Position numbers and translations under genes: made by a program. From Priapulus caudatus (lineage: Eukaryota > Priapulida > Priapulimorpha > Priapulimorphida > Priapulidae): a stretch of DNA of 64,000 nt. Numbering within the stretch: the stretch's first letter is position 1; each line of letters starts with the position of its first letter. This document shows, in pieces, positions 13,081 through 23,213 of the stretch. The stretch covers positions 29,879 to 93,878 of the forward strand of contig NW_014577190.1 in the NCBI RefSeq assembly GCF_000485595.1. The letters are read 5' to 3'. The notes beneath the pieces are model-generated. The model was not told the origin of the DNA. It was given only the letters and a program-made list of their open reading frames with translations, and ran no database searches.

Positions 13081-13376
13081 ATAATTTCCTTTTTTAGCTG
13101 GGGCAGATGCAGATTGTACATGGGTTCTCTTCTGTGCTAACTATTGGCGCCACTATAGCTTCAAATCTTGGCTCAACATCTCGACACAATAGCAGTAAAT
13201 TGTGCGAATTCAGCTCGTGCAAGATTACGATTTACAGCAATATGCTAGCAAATATATGTAAACGAATATCAGTACCACGAAGGTGAGTGATTAGTGGTCA
13301 TAATAAGCTGAGGAACGTATACAGATGAGAAAAATCGGTTAAAAATGCAGGAATCGGGTGTGTAACTCTTGTGTTA

Positions 13377-13793
13377 TTATCTACTCTTGATAATATGGTC
13401 CCTGATTTGGTCATCCTCATCTATGAATTCGCAGTTGGCAGCCCTCTCTCTCAACCGTGTGATGTAGCGGTTTATAGGTTCATTTGCCTCCGGTAGTAGC
13501 CTCTTAAACATATCTCTCTCGAACTTGCACCACAAGATGCTTGACAATATTTCAAGTCTCTTTAAACCTGTCTCACCAATACCGGCGCTGCTCCTTCTCC
13601 TCCACCATCTCCGGCAGATTGGCTGACATTTGTATCTCCATCCCCTTCTTCCTCCTCGGAGTCTTCTGGGTGTAGGGTGCCATATGAATCGTGTAACCTT
13701 TGACCCCCCACATGTTAACAATAAGTCTCTTTTCTGACAGTCATCCGTGACACCTCTTGCATTAGCGTACCACCTGAAGGCTTTAAAATACAC
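13377..13793 (-). pseudogene. LTR-retrotransposon gag relic
   Basis: The 5' part reads YFKAFRWYANARGVTDDCQK and the 3' part FERDMFKRLLPEANEPINRY...LRERAANCEF...QIRDHIIKSR. This is the typical end of the retrotransposon gag domain of Ty3/Gypsy elements (helical region, then a conserved 'L+..A..C.F...D..IRD.I' segment). Between them the frame shifts through an acidic Glu/Asp/Gly-rich stretch, so the gene is broken by at least two frameshifts. No protease or reverse transcriptase follows downstream on this strand, so this is an isolated fragment. Confidence 0.6.
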
Positions 13794-13869
13794 TGGAACG
13801 ATCTCCCGTCAGGTCAAACTCAGGAAATAATGCTACATCCAGTTGTTTCAGGGAAGACACCTCGTCTAT

Positions 13870-14145
13870 GGCAGGCGAGAAGGGACATAAATGATATTTA
13901 ATGACCGTCACTAATTTTATTTTATAACCATTAAATCGATTTATGTACCGTCATTAAATCATTTATGTACCGTCATTAAATCAACCAATCAGATGCACCT
14001 TATTTGTGCTCAGCCAATCACAAACATGGATTTATTGCTAGCAATAATTCGTATTCAGTGACGGTCATTAAATCGATTTAATGACCGTCACTAAATACCA
14101 AGAGCAATAAATATAATTCACAGACGAGAAGGGACATAAATACTT
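13870..14145. repeat. Palindromic ATTAAATCGATTTAAT repeat cluster
   Basis: Repeated words GACGGTCATTAAAT and GTACCGTCATTAAAT in both orientations. It includes a perfect 36-bp palindrome at 14057-14092, centred on AATCGATT and flanked by AGTGACGG / CCGTCACT. The phrase GAGAAGGGACATAAAT occurs on both sides (about 13877 and 14127). The layout suggests a small foldback element. Confidence 0.65.
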
Positions 14146-14214
14146 TCGTACATAAATCAACCAATCACAGCCTACAATACAAAGATCCGCCAGGGCGGCG
14201 CCAGCTATCTTCCG

Positions 14215-14470
14215 TACATAATTCGCTGCGCTGGTGCCCGGCCGCGAAATTTTTTTTCCCAAACGGTATAACATAGGGAAGAATTTAGCGCCTTCTGATT
14301 GGCTGGAATTTGGCAAAGATGTCAGCTCCATGACTTGATAGCAAAATACGAATTATCTACGAAAAACTTTCCCCGAACTTTCTGTAAGTTAGGTTAAAGT
14401 AGTTTTTTAGTATGTTTCCTTTAAAACTACATGGGTTTGTGTGAATTAACCCAAATATGATGCCGTTTCT
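14215..14470 (+). repeat. Dispersed repeat R2, copy 1
   Basis: Shares about 240 bp with 22490-22725 (there inverted) and its right part with 15095-15235 (direct). Shared words include CCAAACGGTATAACATAGGGA and AACCCAAATATGATGCCGTT. The small open frame on the opposite strand (MELTSLPNSSQSEG...) is part of the repeat and is not considered a gene. Confidence 0.75.
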
Positions 14471-14861
14471 TGACTGATTTGCTTTGACTGAAGAAAACCT
14501 TCAAAACAAAAGTACAAACAGCGAAACACCATGTTTGTTTTGGTTTATGACCGCTAGATAAGTTTTCTGATGTATTTTCCATGAAATACACATGAATATC
14601 ACTATAATTGCAAATCTTTGTGCAAATGTGTTATTTTCATCTTAATCTTAAGTTATGAGAGGGTCTGGGCTTATAGTTATAGATGCCGAGTTTGGTTTAG
14701 TTAGGAAATAATAATAGTTAATACGATCTCATCTGCGTATCGTTCTGCGATATGCAGTGTATACGTAGATAGGCCCCCAATAATGTAACCCAACAAGAGT
14801 AGGGTATATGTAGCCCAACAACTAGTACTGTCTATAGCCCTTCGCTCCTTCCTCCTGCGAT

Positions 14862-14965
14862 GAAGCAAAGGGCTATTGTACGAGTGCGTGTATACGTATG
14901 TAGTATTAACTATTATATAAATACTACATACGTATACACACACTCGTACAATAGCCCTTCGCTTC
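14862..14965. repeat. Near-perfect hairpin, 44-bp arms
   Basis: Arms 14862-14905 and 14922-14965 are reverse complements with two mismatches, separated by a 16-bp AT-rich loop. The arms contain GGGCTATTGTACGAGTG and TACGTATGTAGTA. Further short copies of the CTATAGCCCTTCGCT end lie just upstream (about 14832). A foldback MITE is the simplest explanation; a long-hairpin RNA source is possible. Confidence 0.85.
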
Positions 14966-15094
14966 GTAATACTATTACTATAGTAATACTATTACGACTC
15001 ACGAGAGCCCATGCAGACCCTCTCATAACTTAATTACAAGATTGAGATGAAAATAACACATTGGCTAATAGTAGTTAGTACGAATCCAAGATGT

Positions 15095-15300
15095 CAGCTT
15101 CCATGACTTGTCAATTTGGCGAATATGGTGAACAAAGGTAAGTTAATTATTACTTATAGTATGTTTTCTTTAAAACAACATATAGTTTTGGGGGGATTTT
15201 GAGTGAGTTAACCCAAATATGATGCCGTTTCTGCAACGTGTATGTAGCGCATATGTACATTGCTGTACTACAATACATGTACATGCTGCAGGTTACGTTA
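15095..15300 (+). repeat. Dispersed repeat R2, copy 2 (partial)
   Basis: Repeats the right half of copy 1 (GATGTCAGCTTCCATGACTTG, then AACCCAAATATGATGCCGTT). It continues with GCAACGTGTATGTAGCGCATATG, which matches the inverted copy at 22440-22500. Confidence 0.7.
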
Positions 15301-15375
15301 AGGCCTACTTGGGCCCTCTCAATGTAATGGATTTTCATAATAAAATGTAGTGCATGCTCCCACCTGGAAAGTTGC

Positions 15376-15588
15376 AACTTCTGCCCGATTCTAAAGTACC
15401 GGTACATGTAAAGAAAACATGGGAACAACAGTTTGGGTCAAACAATGTATTAATATATTCATTGAAAAAAACAAAAAACAAAAAATTTCGCGTTCTTGCC
15501 CGATTCTAAAGTACCGGTACATGTAAAGAAAACATGGGAACAACAGTTTGGGTCAAACAATGTATTAATATATTCATTGAAAAAAAAA
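15376..15588 (+). repeat. Direct duplication of ~95 bp
   Basis: The segment from CTTCTGCCCGATTCTAAAG to TTCATTGAAAAAA occurs at 15376-15471 and again at 15493-15588, almost identical, with an A-rich spacer. It is either a recent local duplication or an assembly repeat. Confidence 0.85.
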
Positions 15589-15639
15589 ATGTGGACCCAC
15601 AAGAGTAACTGTCACAGCCAACAGGTGAGTTACTGAAAT

Positions 15640-15760
15640 AACATTACTAACTCGCCCCAACTAGGTACAAACGCTCCAACTAGACATGGTCAACTCATCC
15701 ACATAGGACACCAACTCGCCCCAACTAGCCATGGTCAAACTCATCCTAACTCATGTTAGG
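15640..15760 (+). repeat. Short tandem CAACTCGCCCCAACTAG words
   Basis: Repeated phrases ACTCGCCCCAACTAG and CATGGTCAACTCATCC in direct order, two to three copies each. Nothing coding is visible. Confidence 0.5.
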
Positions 15761-15842
15761 AAATCAACGCGACCTCACAGTGCGGATTGCCGAAAATCTG
15801 GCTAAGGCAAGTTCTACTGTACTACTAACCCTGTATTTACAA

Positions 15843-15995
15843 CCCTCTGTTGTAATTTACTATTCCAACCTACGTGGTAATTATTGCAACCTCGATGGTA
15901 ATTAATGCAACCTCGGTGTATTATTACACTCGAGGTGGTAATTATTACCACCTCGGGTGTAATAATTACCACCTGTCTATAAATAATTACCACCT
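15843..15995. repeat. Tandem and inverted 17-bp repeat (GGTAATTATTACCACC)
   Basis: Eight or so copies of a GGTAATTATTGCAACCTCG-like unit, first in one orientation and then in the other. The centre has CACTCGAGGTGGTAATTATTACCACCTCG-type symmetry. It lies just 3' of the MULE transposase stop codon at 16068 and could be part of that element's terminal region. Confidence 0.75.
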
Positions 15996-16067
15996 CGGTT
16001 ATAATGCTGAATGTTGCATTGATAATTGGGGTAAAGCGGGACCTGCGCCAGCATTTCACATAGGAAA

Positions 16068-18006
16068 CTACCATTTTGATGATTTATTCTTCCCAATGTT
16101 TTCATTATTGGTAACACACTGACTGAGGTTATGCGGTGCTCTCCTTGGTCTCTTCTTTGGCATCAGTTGTGAATTTCCTGTTTCAGTAACCTTGCGTTTC
16201 TTGACATCACAGCTTGCTTTTGGCTTCCGTCCAGTCTGTAGACACCTACGCCCCCCGAGGACAGTAGCACGACGACAAACAGCAGTAGGCTGAACTTTTA
16301 TGGCAGTTCCCCTTTTCCTTCGTAGCTTGCTCTTTTTGGCCTCTGATAGGGAAATAGATGCCCCAGTGTACTTCCCAAATGTGTTTAAGGCACCCACTAC
16401 AGCAGAATTGGTTTTCAGAGTTTTAAACTGCTTTAGAAACACTTCAACCGGTCCTGAAAATTCCTCCGGGTCAGCCTTGAGCATGTCTATCATAGTCGTC
16501 ATCGTTTCTTTCAACCCATCTTCAAGTTCGACAACTTTGTCAATCGCGATACTACCACCACTAACACTCACTGGGGCAGTTTTGTTGCGTGCATCGAACT
16601 GATTCTGGAGCGTCCTCTGCGTGTTCAACGAATTAACGGCAGGTTGTGCACTGTCACTATTGGCAATAGGACTAGCTCCTTCGTTCGCGACCAATTCTCC
16701 ATGCTCTTCATCAGAAGAAGCGCCAGGCTCTCCTGTTCCATCGGCCATACAGGATCCGTTCGGACTACGCAATGGTGCAAACCAACCATCTCGGACATGT
16801 TCTTGGCCACTCGCAAGGTAGAGAAGGTGTTTGCGCATGACCTCATCACTGACTGGCAAGAAATTCAATGATGACACATTGAATAACTTGACAACTGCAT
16901 ACTGATGCTTACAAGGCGCCCCGTTCAGTCCAACGAAACACGAGCACATTGCGATTGACATGTCCACTTCATATACCCTATCAGGATGTGACTGACTGCT
17001 GACCTCATACACGTTTGGGCTCAACTTCTTAACCATTTCTCGAGGGATAGCTGCTCCACCTGGCATAAACCGTCGCGAAATAGTGACATCGACTCGTCCA
17101 TTAGCAAGATCTGTCATTCGTCGCTCATAGTAGCTCCCCATGCGTGTCAGCAGGAAATCCAGTAGCTGAACTACGTTATACGCCCGGACTCTTTCGAAGA
17201 TTTGGTCTTTTAAAATCCGCATTGCGGCCTCGGCATAATTGTTTGTGTTATTTCCTCGCATCGGCAGCTCTTTCCTGTAGCACAGAGCCCACATATGGCG
17301 CCGATTGTACAGTTTTTCACAGTGCTGAAGGTAACTTGGGTACCGAACAGCTACGTCATCAGCCTGTAGAGTCTCGTACGCATCTTGAAGTTCATCATTT
17401 GACTTTGCATAAGTCATCTTCTTAACGAGCTGGAGAAGTTCAGGACGGTGCTCCTTTCTAATTCCATTTTTCCCTTCCCACAGGAAACGCCAGATTGCTT
17501 GGAGAAGATGGAAGACACAGAGAATTAGTGCTGCCTCAGGATATACTTCATGAAGACTCTGTCTCTCTGCTTCACAATCGTCTGACAAGAACACAACTGG
17601 GCCACGAGATCCACGTCCAAAATAGGCATCGTTTGGTAAAATCTCTTGATAGAGTTTTAAGGCCAGTGAAATGACCTCACGTGATTCCGACGTTGTGATC
17701 AGGCATCCGAGTGGCAGACCTCCAGCGGAACTATGCGTTAAGAGCATAAATATTCGGCAGTCGTACCGATCCATGCCACCAGATGCATCAATGAACACTA
17801 ATTCCCCACTGAACTTGTGGTTTTTGTGCACTCGCTTCATGAATGGGGTACACAGTGCGATTATGAGTTTACCATTGACTTGGCCAAGTTTCCCACATTC
17901 CTCTCCTTGCTCACTGTTATATGTGTTTATCGCACTCTCAAGATCATGGATCATTTGTTCACCAGAAGTGGCACCATAGGCTTTGTCAAAGACTTTCTTG
18001 TATAGT
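16068..18006 (-). CDS. MULE transposase with SWIM zinc finger, exon 3
   Basis: Large 3' exon of a Mutator-like transposase. It starts at a clear acceptor (TTCCGTTTCAG|ACTATAC) and joins exon 2 in phase to give RLYKKVFDKAYGATSG. Numbering from the internal Met at 17954, the core has FIDASGGMD with the first Asp at ~56 and VFLSDDCEAE with the second at ~125-126. CVFHLLQAIW is at ~146-155 and NNTNNYAEAA, with a likely catalytic Glu, at ~242. A SWIM finger follows (CSC at ~337-339, CKH at ~348-350). The last ~250 residues are low-complexity and end in basic clusters (KKSKLRRKRG, KKRPRR) that look like nuclear localisation signals. The frame is uninterrupted over 1.9 kb, so this copy is young. It would act in the nucleus, cutting and joining element DNA. 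Confidence 0.9.
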
Positions 18007-18064
18007 CTGAAACGGAATAGAGGTAGATTAAATACATGTACTTATATATATTTTGGTTCTAGGA

Positions 18065-18296
18065 GAAAAGATCCTCGGACAAATGTCCCTCCCCACATGA
18101 TTTTATGATAAATTCGCGGCAGGCTATTTGTAAGTCGTACCATTTTCAGTTTTGTCTTCCAAAAATTTAAGTCATGTTTTTTTATAATGTAAGGCCCTAC
18201 TTAAATTTTTTTAATACAAAAACTGAAATGGTATTGACTTGCAAATTTATCATCAAATCATGTGGGCGGGGACCCGTTTGTCTGGGGATCTTTTGT
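18065..18296. mobile_element. Foldback MITE in MULE intron
   Basis: Left arm 18065-18157 and right arm 18218-18296 are imperfect reverse complements (~85 bp): AAAAGATCC...GACAAA...CCCACATGATTT and the complement on the other side. The centre also pairs (AAAATTTAAGT / ACTTAAATTTTT). A tandem GGGATCTTTTGTCCTG follows the right arm. It sits between exons 3 and 2 of the MULE gene, so the intron probably tolerates it. Confidence 0.75.
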
Positions 18297-18655
18297 CCTG
18301 GGATCTTTTGTCCTGTCACCAAATATGATATGAAGATTCAATGGGATTCAACGGGAATCGAACGCAACCCGGGACGCACCTAGGACAACAAACATAGGGC
18401 ACCATAAAAATGCAGTACATGCATTGTTCAGTGGAAAATAACTGTTATATTGATGGTACGGTACATGTATTCCACTGTGATGTGATCTAACATTCATATT
18501 TTCAGCCTCGATGCACATTTCCAGGGGCGCACCACAATTCAGTTTTTCTATCCGTGGTACTGTCATCCTATTTTCAATATGATTTTAGGAGATCTTCTCA
18601 AGGGAATCATAACTTTATACATGTACATTGGCTACGTGTAGGTGAAAGAGCTTAC

Positions 18656-18928
18656 CTAAAACAGAACTGCAAATCCGGACATTTTGATCGGTCGCCAGCT
18701 TCATACAAATAGTCAGCACCATGTTCAAGCTGCATGTCTAACTTGTGTGTGTTGAGCGCAGATGATGGTGAATGGCCTTTACCGAACATGTCTTTAAATT
18801 TCTCGATTGTTGAACTGGCAACTTCTCTGTGCTTCAAAGCATCTGCACTTTCAATCCTGTGGTTGTGGATATGTCGAATTCGTACGACCATTGGAAACTT
18901 TGGAAGGTGGGTATCGTTGGACTTGGCC
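18656..18928 (-). CDS. MULE transposase exon 2
   Basis: A 273-bp exon bounded by a strong acceptor (CTTTTTTCAG|GGCC) and donor (TTTTAG|GTAAGC). It encodes AKSNDTHLPKFPMVVRIRH, then HNHRIESADALKHREV and GADYLYEAGDRSKCPD. This is the region between the DNA-binding domain and the catalytic core in FAR1-like MULE transposases. Phases match: one base completes a codon with exon 1, and two bases carry into exon 3 to make an Arg codon. The HIHNH segment is the usual C-terminal His pair of the zinc-binding FAR1/WRKY-GCM1-type fold, an assignment based on family knowledge. Confidence 0.8.
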
Positions 18929-19594
18929 CTGAAAAAAGACAGAATGCAATGTTAACTGTAGGGAAGATTGGCTAGAGAGGTGTTTCTGCTTCCTACACAG
19001 CTCTGTAACTAGCTAATATCATACATCTGCCAGTATTTTCACAGTCCTCCCTTTTTAAGGTGATAGTTTTGTCAGCTTGTGCATCAATTTAAATTTGCAA
19101 AATTCTTATGGATTTCAGTTTGACAAAAACATTTTTCTAAAGGAAGCTAAAGTGTTGTGCAGCTATCCACATAAAAAAATCTGCAAAGGGTGTTGTTGTT
19201 TACCAAGTCATTTTTATATACTTTCTAGTTGTGCAATGGCCTAACCTCATTTAGTTAAGACAATGGGTGTTGTAAAAGCGAAGTATTAAAAAGGCATTAT
19301 TCAGAAATGTTTTTGAGCCATCATAAAGATAAAGTAGGATTTGTACAAAACCAATTGCCCTAAACCATACTCTATGGCGATGGCCCAAAATATTTTCTGA
19401 TTGAATAATGTTATGTTTAATACCTTTCCATACCTTTTACCAAACACATGTCCCATCCTAACTAATGACATCACAAATATATTTTTCATATTTTTCTACT
19501 AAAACTAAGAATGACTTGATAAACTGATTCCTAATAACAGCACCTTTGATAGATTTCAAAATAAAATACCGATTTTTATACATGTTGTACGGAC

Positions 19595-19924
19595 CTACTA
19601 AGTTTCCCGAAATACTTTTTCACAGTCACAGTCATTTTAGCAGGGCAATCCGTGTTCTTGGATGCTTTTCGCTGATTGGCTGTCTGACTCCTTGGTTGAG
19701 TGTTGTGCTGACATCGGTAATGCACCTTCATTTTATTCATCCTTCCATCAGAGGCGGTGGTTGCTTGGATGCGGAGAGTAACTTTACTGTAATCCTGGTA
19801 AGCCTGTACCACTTCTTCGCTCCAGCTTCATCATGACAGCAATTCTGACTTCTGCTTCATATCCGTTATCATCAAGGGGAGCGAATTCGCACAGGTGATA
19901 CTGATAGCCATCTGGTAAGGTATC
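19595..19924 (-). CDS. MULE transposase exon 1 (internal), frameshifted
   Basis: It begins after an acceptor (CCCATTTCAG|GATACC) and reads DTLPDGYQYHLCEFAPLDDN. It then has to shift frame near 19835-19845 to continue as SWSEEVVQAYQDYSKVTLRI. That part leads to KVHYRCQHNTQP...NTDCPAKM, the Cys half of a FAR1-like zinc-binding domain. A donor at 19594 (AGTAG|GTCCGT) gives a phase-correct join to exon 2. The single-base frameshift is the only lesion seen in the gene; it may be an assembly error or may have inactivated this copy. An upstream exon with the start codon is not identified. Confidence 0.65.
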
Positions 19925-20864
19925 CTGAAATGGGAAAGAAATACAAGATCATTGTGTAGCTCAACAAATTATTGGCAGAAAAATCCAACTTGGCTTGTTT
20001 GCAAATGTTCTAGTACAGGGCTCGAGCTTAACGGTTGCCCACTTGCCCGGGGCAAGTACTTCGGACTATCGGGCAAGTGATTTGCCCCTTAAACATGCCC
20101 GACGGGGCAAGTGAATCAAATCATGTGCAGGGGAAAAATCCTTTATTCAGAGTTTACTCACTGAATGCACTGAACTGGTCACTCATCCTCCATTCCGACT
20201 TGTTACTGTCGAGTTGTTCGCGTCTGTCAATGTGAGTCGGAACACTTCTTCCGTGCATTGTAGAGTAATAAAAAGGCATGAAGAGTTCCGACTTCCATAG
20301 CATATGTGCCGCGGTCCAATCAGATTGGTCCTGTTGCTACACGTATGTAGTGATTGGTCAATGACATCGTCCACACGGTGCGGTAGTGATCAAAGTACAT
20401 GGTTTTGTTGACAACAGTGTGAACTTCGTAACGAAACCGTAAGTCTGAACAGAAAATATTTATTTTTCATGTATTACTGACAGCAGTATGTGAAATAGTG
20501 GACAAATGACTACATATTACTGAATGTGTCGATTTATCAATCCGTCTCTCACGACGTTGTGTAGGGAAGCTGCTTGCTTACCGTGATCGCATTAGTGGTT
20601 ACGCGTGGGTGTATAATATGTTACACCCTTTGCTAACGTCTATCGAATCATATTATAAAGAACACAACAACACTGGTATACGTATTCAGTGATTTTCTTT
20701 ATAGGTACTATGTATAATTCCATAACAAGGTATGCGCGTCCAGTCCACTAGGTTTACGCGAGACACGTCATAACTTACTAGTCTAATGCTGGGTCGTCCG
20801 TTATCTAGCAAATGTGCAGTATCTCTGTATCTTACTCTGCCTATCTCTGTCTGTATCTCTGACT

Positions 20865-20914
<50 letters not shown>

Positions 20915-21084
20915 GCAGATATTATATACCCAAACTGGGGACCCGCCTGTCTATTGTTTATCGGCAACCTACTATACGCGACTGCCTGTAATTGGTTGCC
21001 TCACTACTGGCTAGTCCAGGGTCATGCTTTACACAGCTGGGCATGTACCCCAAACTAGAACAATAGCTTAATAGTGTGTATTTA
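19925..21084. other. Gene-free region upstream of MULE gene
   Basis: No coding exon is recognisable. At 20014-20125 a stretch begins CAGGGCTCGAGCTTAACGG with repeated GGGCAAGT words; it resembles a hAT-type end but I found no partner. A CT microsatellite lies at 20867-20908. Any 5' exon or promoter of the MULE gene would be here but cannot be pinpointed. Confidence 0.5.
20867..20908 (+). repeat. (CT)n microsatellite
   Basis: About 20 uninterrupted CT dinucleotides. Open frames across it on both strands are simple-repeat artefacts. Confidence 0.95.
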
Positions 21085-21650
21085 TTAGCTCATCTGACAT
21101 AGTGAGATGCAGCTTGTAGAATCGCATGAGCGTGCGTCCGTGCGTCCGGCCGTGCGTCCGTGCGTTCATTGGTCAACAGTTGGGCACAAATCTTAACCGC
21201 TTGACGTACGGTCACGATATTCGGGACGTCGGGGGGGATCGTCAAAACGAGTTGGTATGTCGAAGCTGGGGTCAAAGGTCAAAGGTCAAGAGTTGTAAAA
21301 GAAGGGGGAACAGTCCCACCATAACTTAAGGTATAGGGAGGAAATGCAGAATTGCAGGCAACAATCTAAACGGCTCGACCTAGGCTCGTGATAGTCGGTT
21401 CTAGCATCATAGTAGGAAAAGCCATCACTGTGCCGAAATTGGAGGTCAAAGGTTCAATGGGGCACAGGGAGATTTTTAGACATTTTCTGAGGACATGGTC
21501 TGAGGAGCGATTGAAAAACTTTTTTGTTTCAGCGGTGACCTAGCATTTTTATGGCTTATGTGAAAGGACCAATGAAATGTCACTTTCTGCTGACATGCTA
21601 AGAGTAAGTGTCGGATAACCTTTTGACCCTCAAGAAGAGGGATGGATTTG
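21085..21650 (+). repeat. Dispersed ~0.57 kb repeat, copy 2
   Basis: Plus-strand counterpart of 1250-1836, starting TTAGCTCATCTGACATAG, followed by tandem GTGCGTCCG words and ending near GACCCTCAAGAAGAGGG. It has no coding capacity. A 19-base piece of its 5' end also appears at about 60540-60558. Confidence 0.8.
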
Positions 21651-21689
21651 TTTACTGTTAGAAAGAATTTGACTGCCGGGTTTGCTAGT

Positions 21690-21925
21690 AGAATCTATAC
21701 ATGCTGGAGTAGTGATGTCACGATCATCGATTATATCGATCATCGGTTGAACAGTGGCTCGAACCCAAGCGCTTGGTTATCAAAATCCATAATCAATTCA
21801 TCGGGAAAAAAAAAATATTTTTTTTTAAAACTTGAACAAGAAAACTTGGAAAAGTGATGATTGTAACCGATCATCGGTTACTTGGGTCCAACCGATGATC
21901 GATTACGAAATTACAACCGATTGAC
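21690..21925. repeat. ATCGATCATCGGTT short repeats
   Basis: Repeated ATCATCGGTT / AACCGATGATCG words in both orientations (about 21722-21752 and 21868-21905). They flank a small A/T-rich centre, which is compatible with a short foldback element. Confidence 0.5.
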
Positions 21926-22199
21926 AACACTATGTATGAGGCTACAATGTCACAGTGAAATTTCTAAAGCTAAATTTGGTTGATAAAGGTTTATGCTCCT
22001 TAAATCGTATAATTTCTATGGCATTCTGTACTGTCAGTGTGTTACAAGTAACTTCGNATACGGCTTGAGCCCTTACTCGAAGAGCACATGTAAAGCTATT
22101 TGAGTAGGGGCAGTGATCCTGTGTTAGTTTTTGCCGCGAGGCGGCGTTGGCGCGCTTCGCGCGGATATCCGGGCTGCAGATCGTCAAGTAGAACTTAGG

Positions 22200-22385
22200 C
22201 TACACTACACTACAGAAAAATATAGACATAATATTATACACTTAGGTCTGCAGCTCTGGACTAGAGTAGGGCGAAATTTTTAAACTAAGAAACAAGTAGA
22301 AATTTTCAAACTAAGAAACAAGTAGAACTTGGGCTACACTACACTACAGAAAAATATAGACATCATATTATACACTTTGGTCTGC
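22200..22385 (+). repeat. Direct duplication (GGCTACACTACACTACAG)
   Basis: The phrase GGCTACACTACACTACAGAAA, followed by ATATAGACAT and CTGCAGCTCT, occurs at about 22197 and again at 22332, giving a local ~110-135 bp direct duplication. No gene is visible. Confidence 0.65.
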
Positions 22386-22439
22386 AGCTCTAGACTAGAG
22401 TAGCTCAACTGCTCAGTAGGCACAGCCAATCATTGTCAT

Positions 22440-22725
22440 AGCAGACAGATAGTACAGCATGCAATGTACATATGCGCTACATGCACGTTGCAGAAACGGC
22501 ATCATATTTGGGTTAATTCACTCAAACCCATGTTGTTTTAAAGAAAACATACTGAAAAACTACTTTAACCTAACTTACAGAAAGGCCGGGAAAGTTTTTC
22601 GTAGATAATTCAGGATTTTGGCTACAAGTCATGGAGGCTGACATCTTGCCAAATTCCAGCCAATCAGAAGGCGCTAAATTCTTCCCTATGTTATACCGTT
22701 TGGGGAAAAAAATTTCGCTGCCAGG
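22440..22725 (-). repeat. Dispersed repeat R2, copy 3 (inverted)
   Basis: Reverse complement of 14215-14470, extended on the left by the segment shared with 15235-15270. Three copies within 9 kb, one inverted, indicate a mobile non-coding element. Confidence 0.75.
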
Positions 22726-22792
22726 CCATCATCGCTACTAACTTGCCTATGTTTTGAAATTGTAGGCCAGGTACCAGACAGTTCATTCCAAA

Positions 22793-23048
22793 ATGGCGCG
22801 TCGGATTGATGCCGGCAATTTATTGATAATTTTACGCTCGAAATAAACAATTGTTGCAGAAATCTAGCCAGTGAAAATGGTATTGAAGCTGCAGACCAGT
22901 GTCTGACTCATCTAGAACGACTAAGACGTGATTTGGCACATGCTAGGCCAGTGTTGGGGGAACGTTTCGACGGCATATCCAAGTCTCTAAACGACCTCAT
23001 CAGACTTGCCCAGGATTCTCGTCGTTCATCACGTTTACGTTTAGATGG
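22793..23048 (+). CDS. Candidate first exon of an unrecognised protein
   Basis: ATG at 22793 begins MARRIDAG. After a one-base frameshift near 22815 the frame continues as a helical segment, then NLASENGIEAADQCLTHLER and LGERFDGISKSLNDLIRLAQ up to a strong donor (GATG|GTAAGG) at 23049. The even codon structure and the donor make a real exon likely. The content is alpha-helical with an Arg/Ser-rich end (DSRRSSRLRLDG). It resembles the short N-terminal exons of transposon-encoded integrase-type proteins in animals, but I do not recognise it firmly. No downstream exon is found before the single N at 23213. Confidence 0.5.
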
Positions 23049-23213
23049 TAAGGACTTGATAACTGTAGTGATCTGTGGTCACGACTATTGTGGATTTATA
23101 TCAGAAACTTATTAAAGAGATTAACACATGTTTATACCGGAACAGGAACTAACTTTATTCAAATAAGATAACGCCACAGATGGCGCTCTGGTAGACATGC
23201 GAGTGGCGCCGCN

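Noticed and set aside
13870-16000. CRISPR-like array of regularly spaced repeats
   Set aside because: Repeats are inverted and palindromic with no unique spacers, and the DNA is eukaryotic. They fit foldback elements.
18340-18385. tRNA T-arm-like GGGAATCGAACGCAACCC
   Set aside because: No acceptor stem, D-arm or anticodon arm can be built around it.
20014-20125. hAT-like end starting CAGGGCTCGAGCTTAACGG
   Set aside because: No partner terminus or 8-bp duplication could be found, so it is only noted in the region entry.
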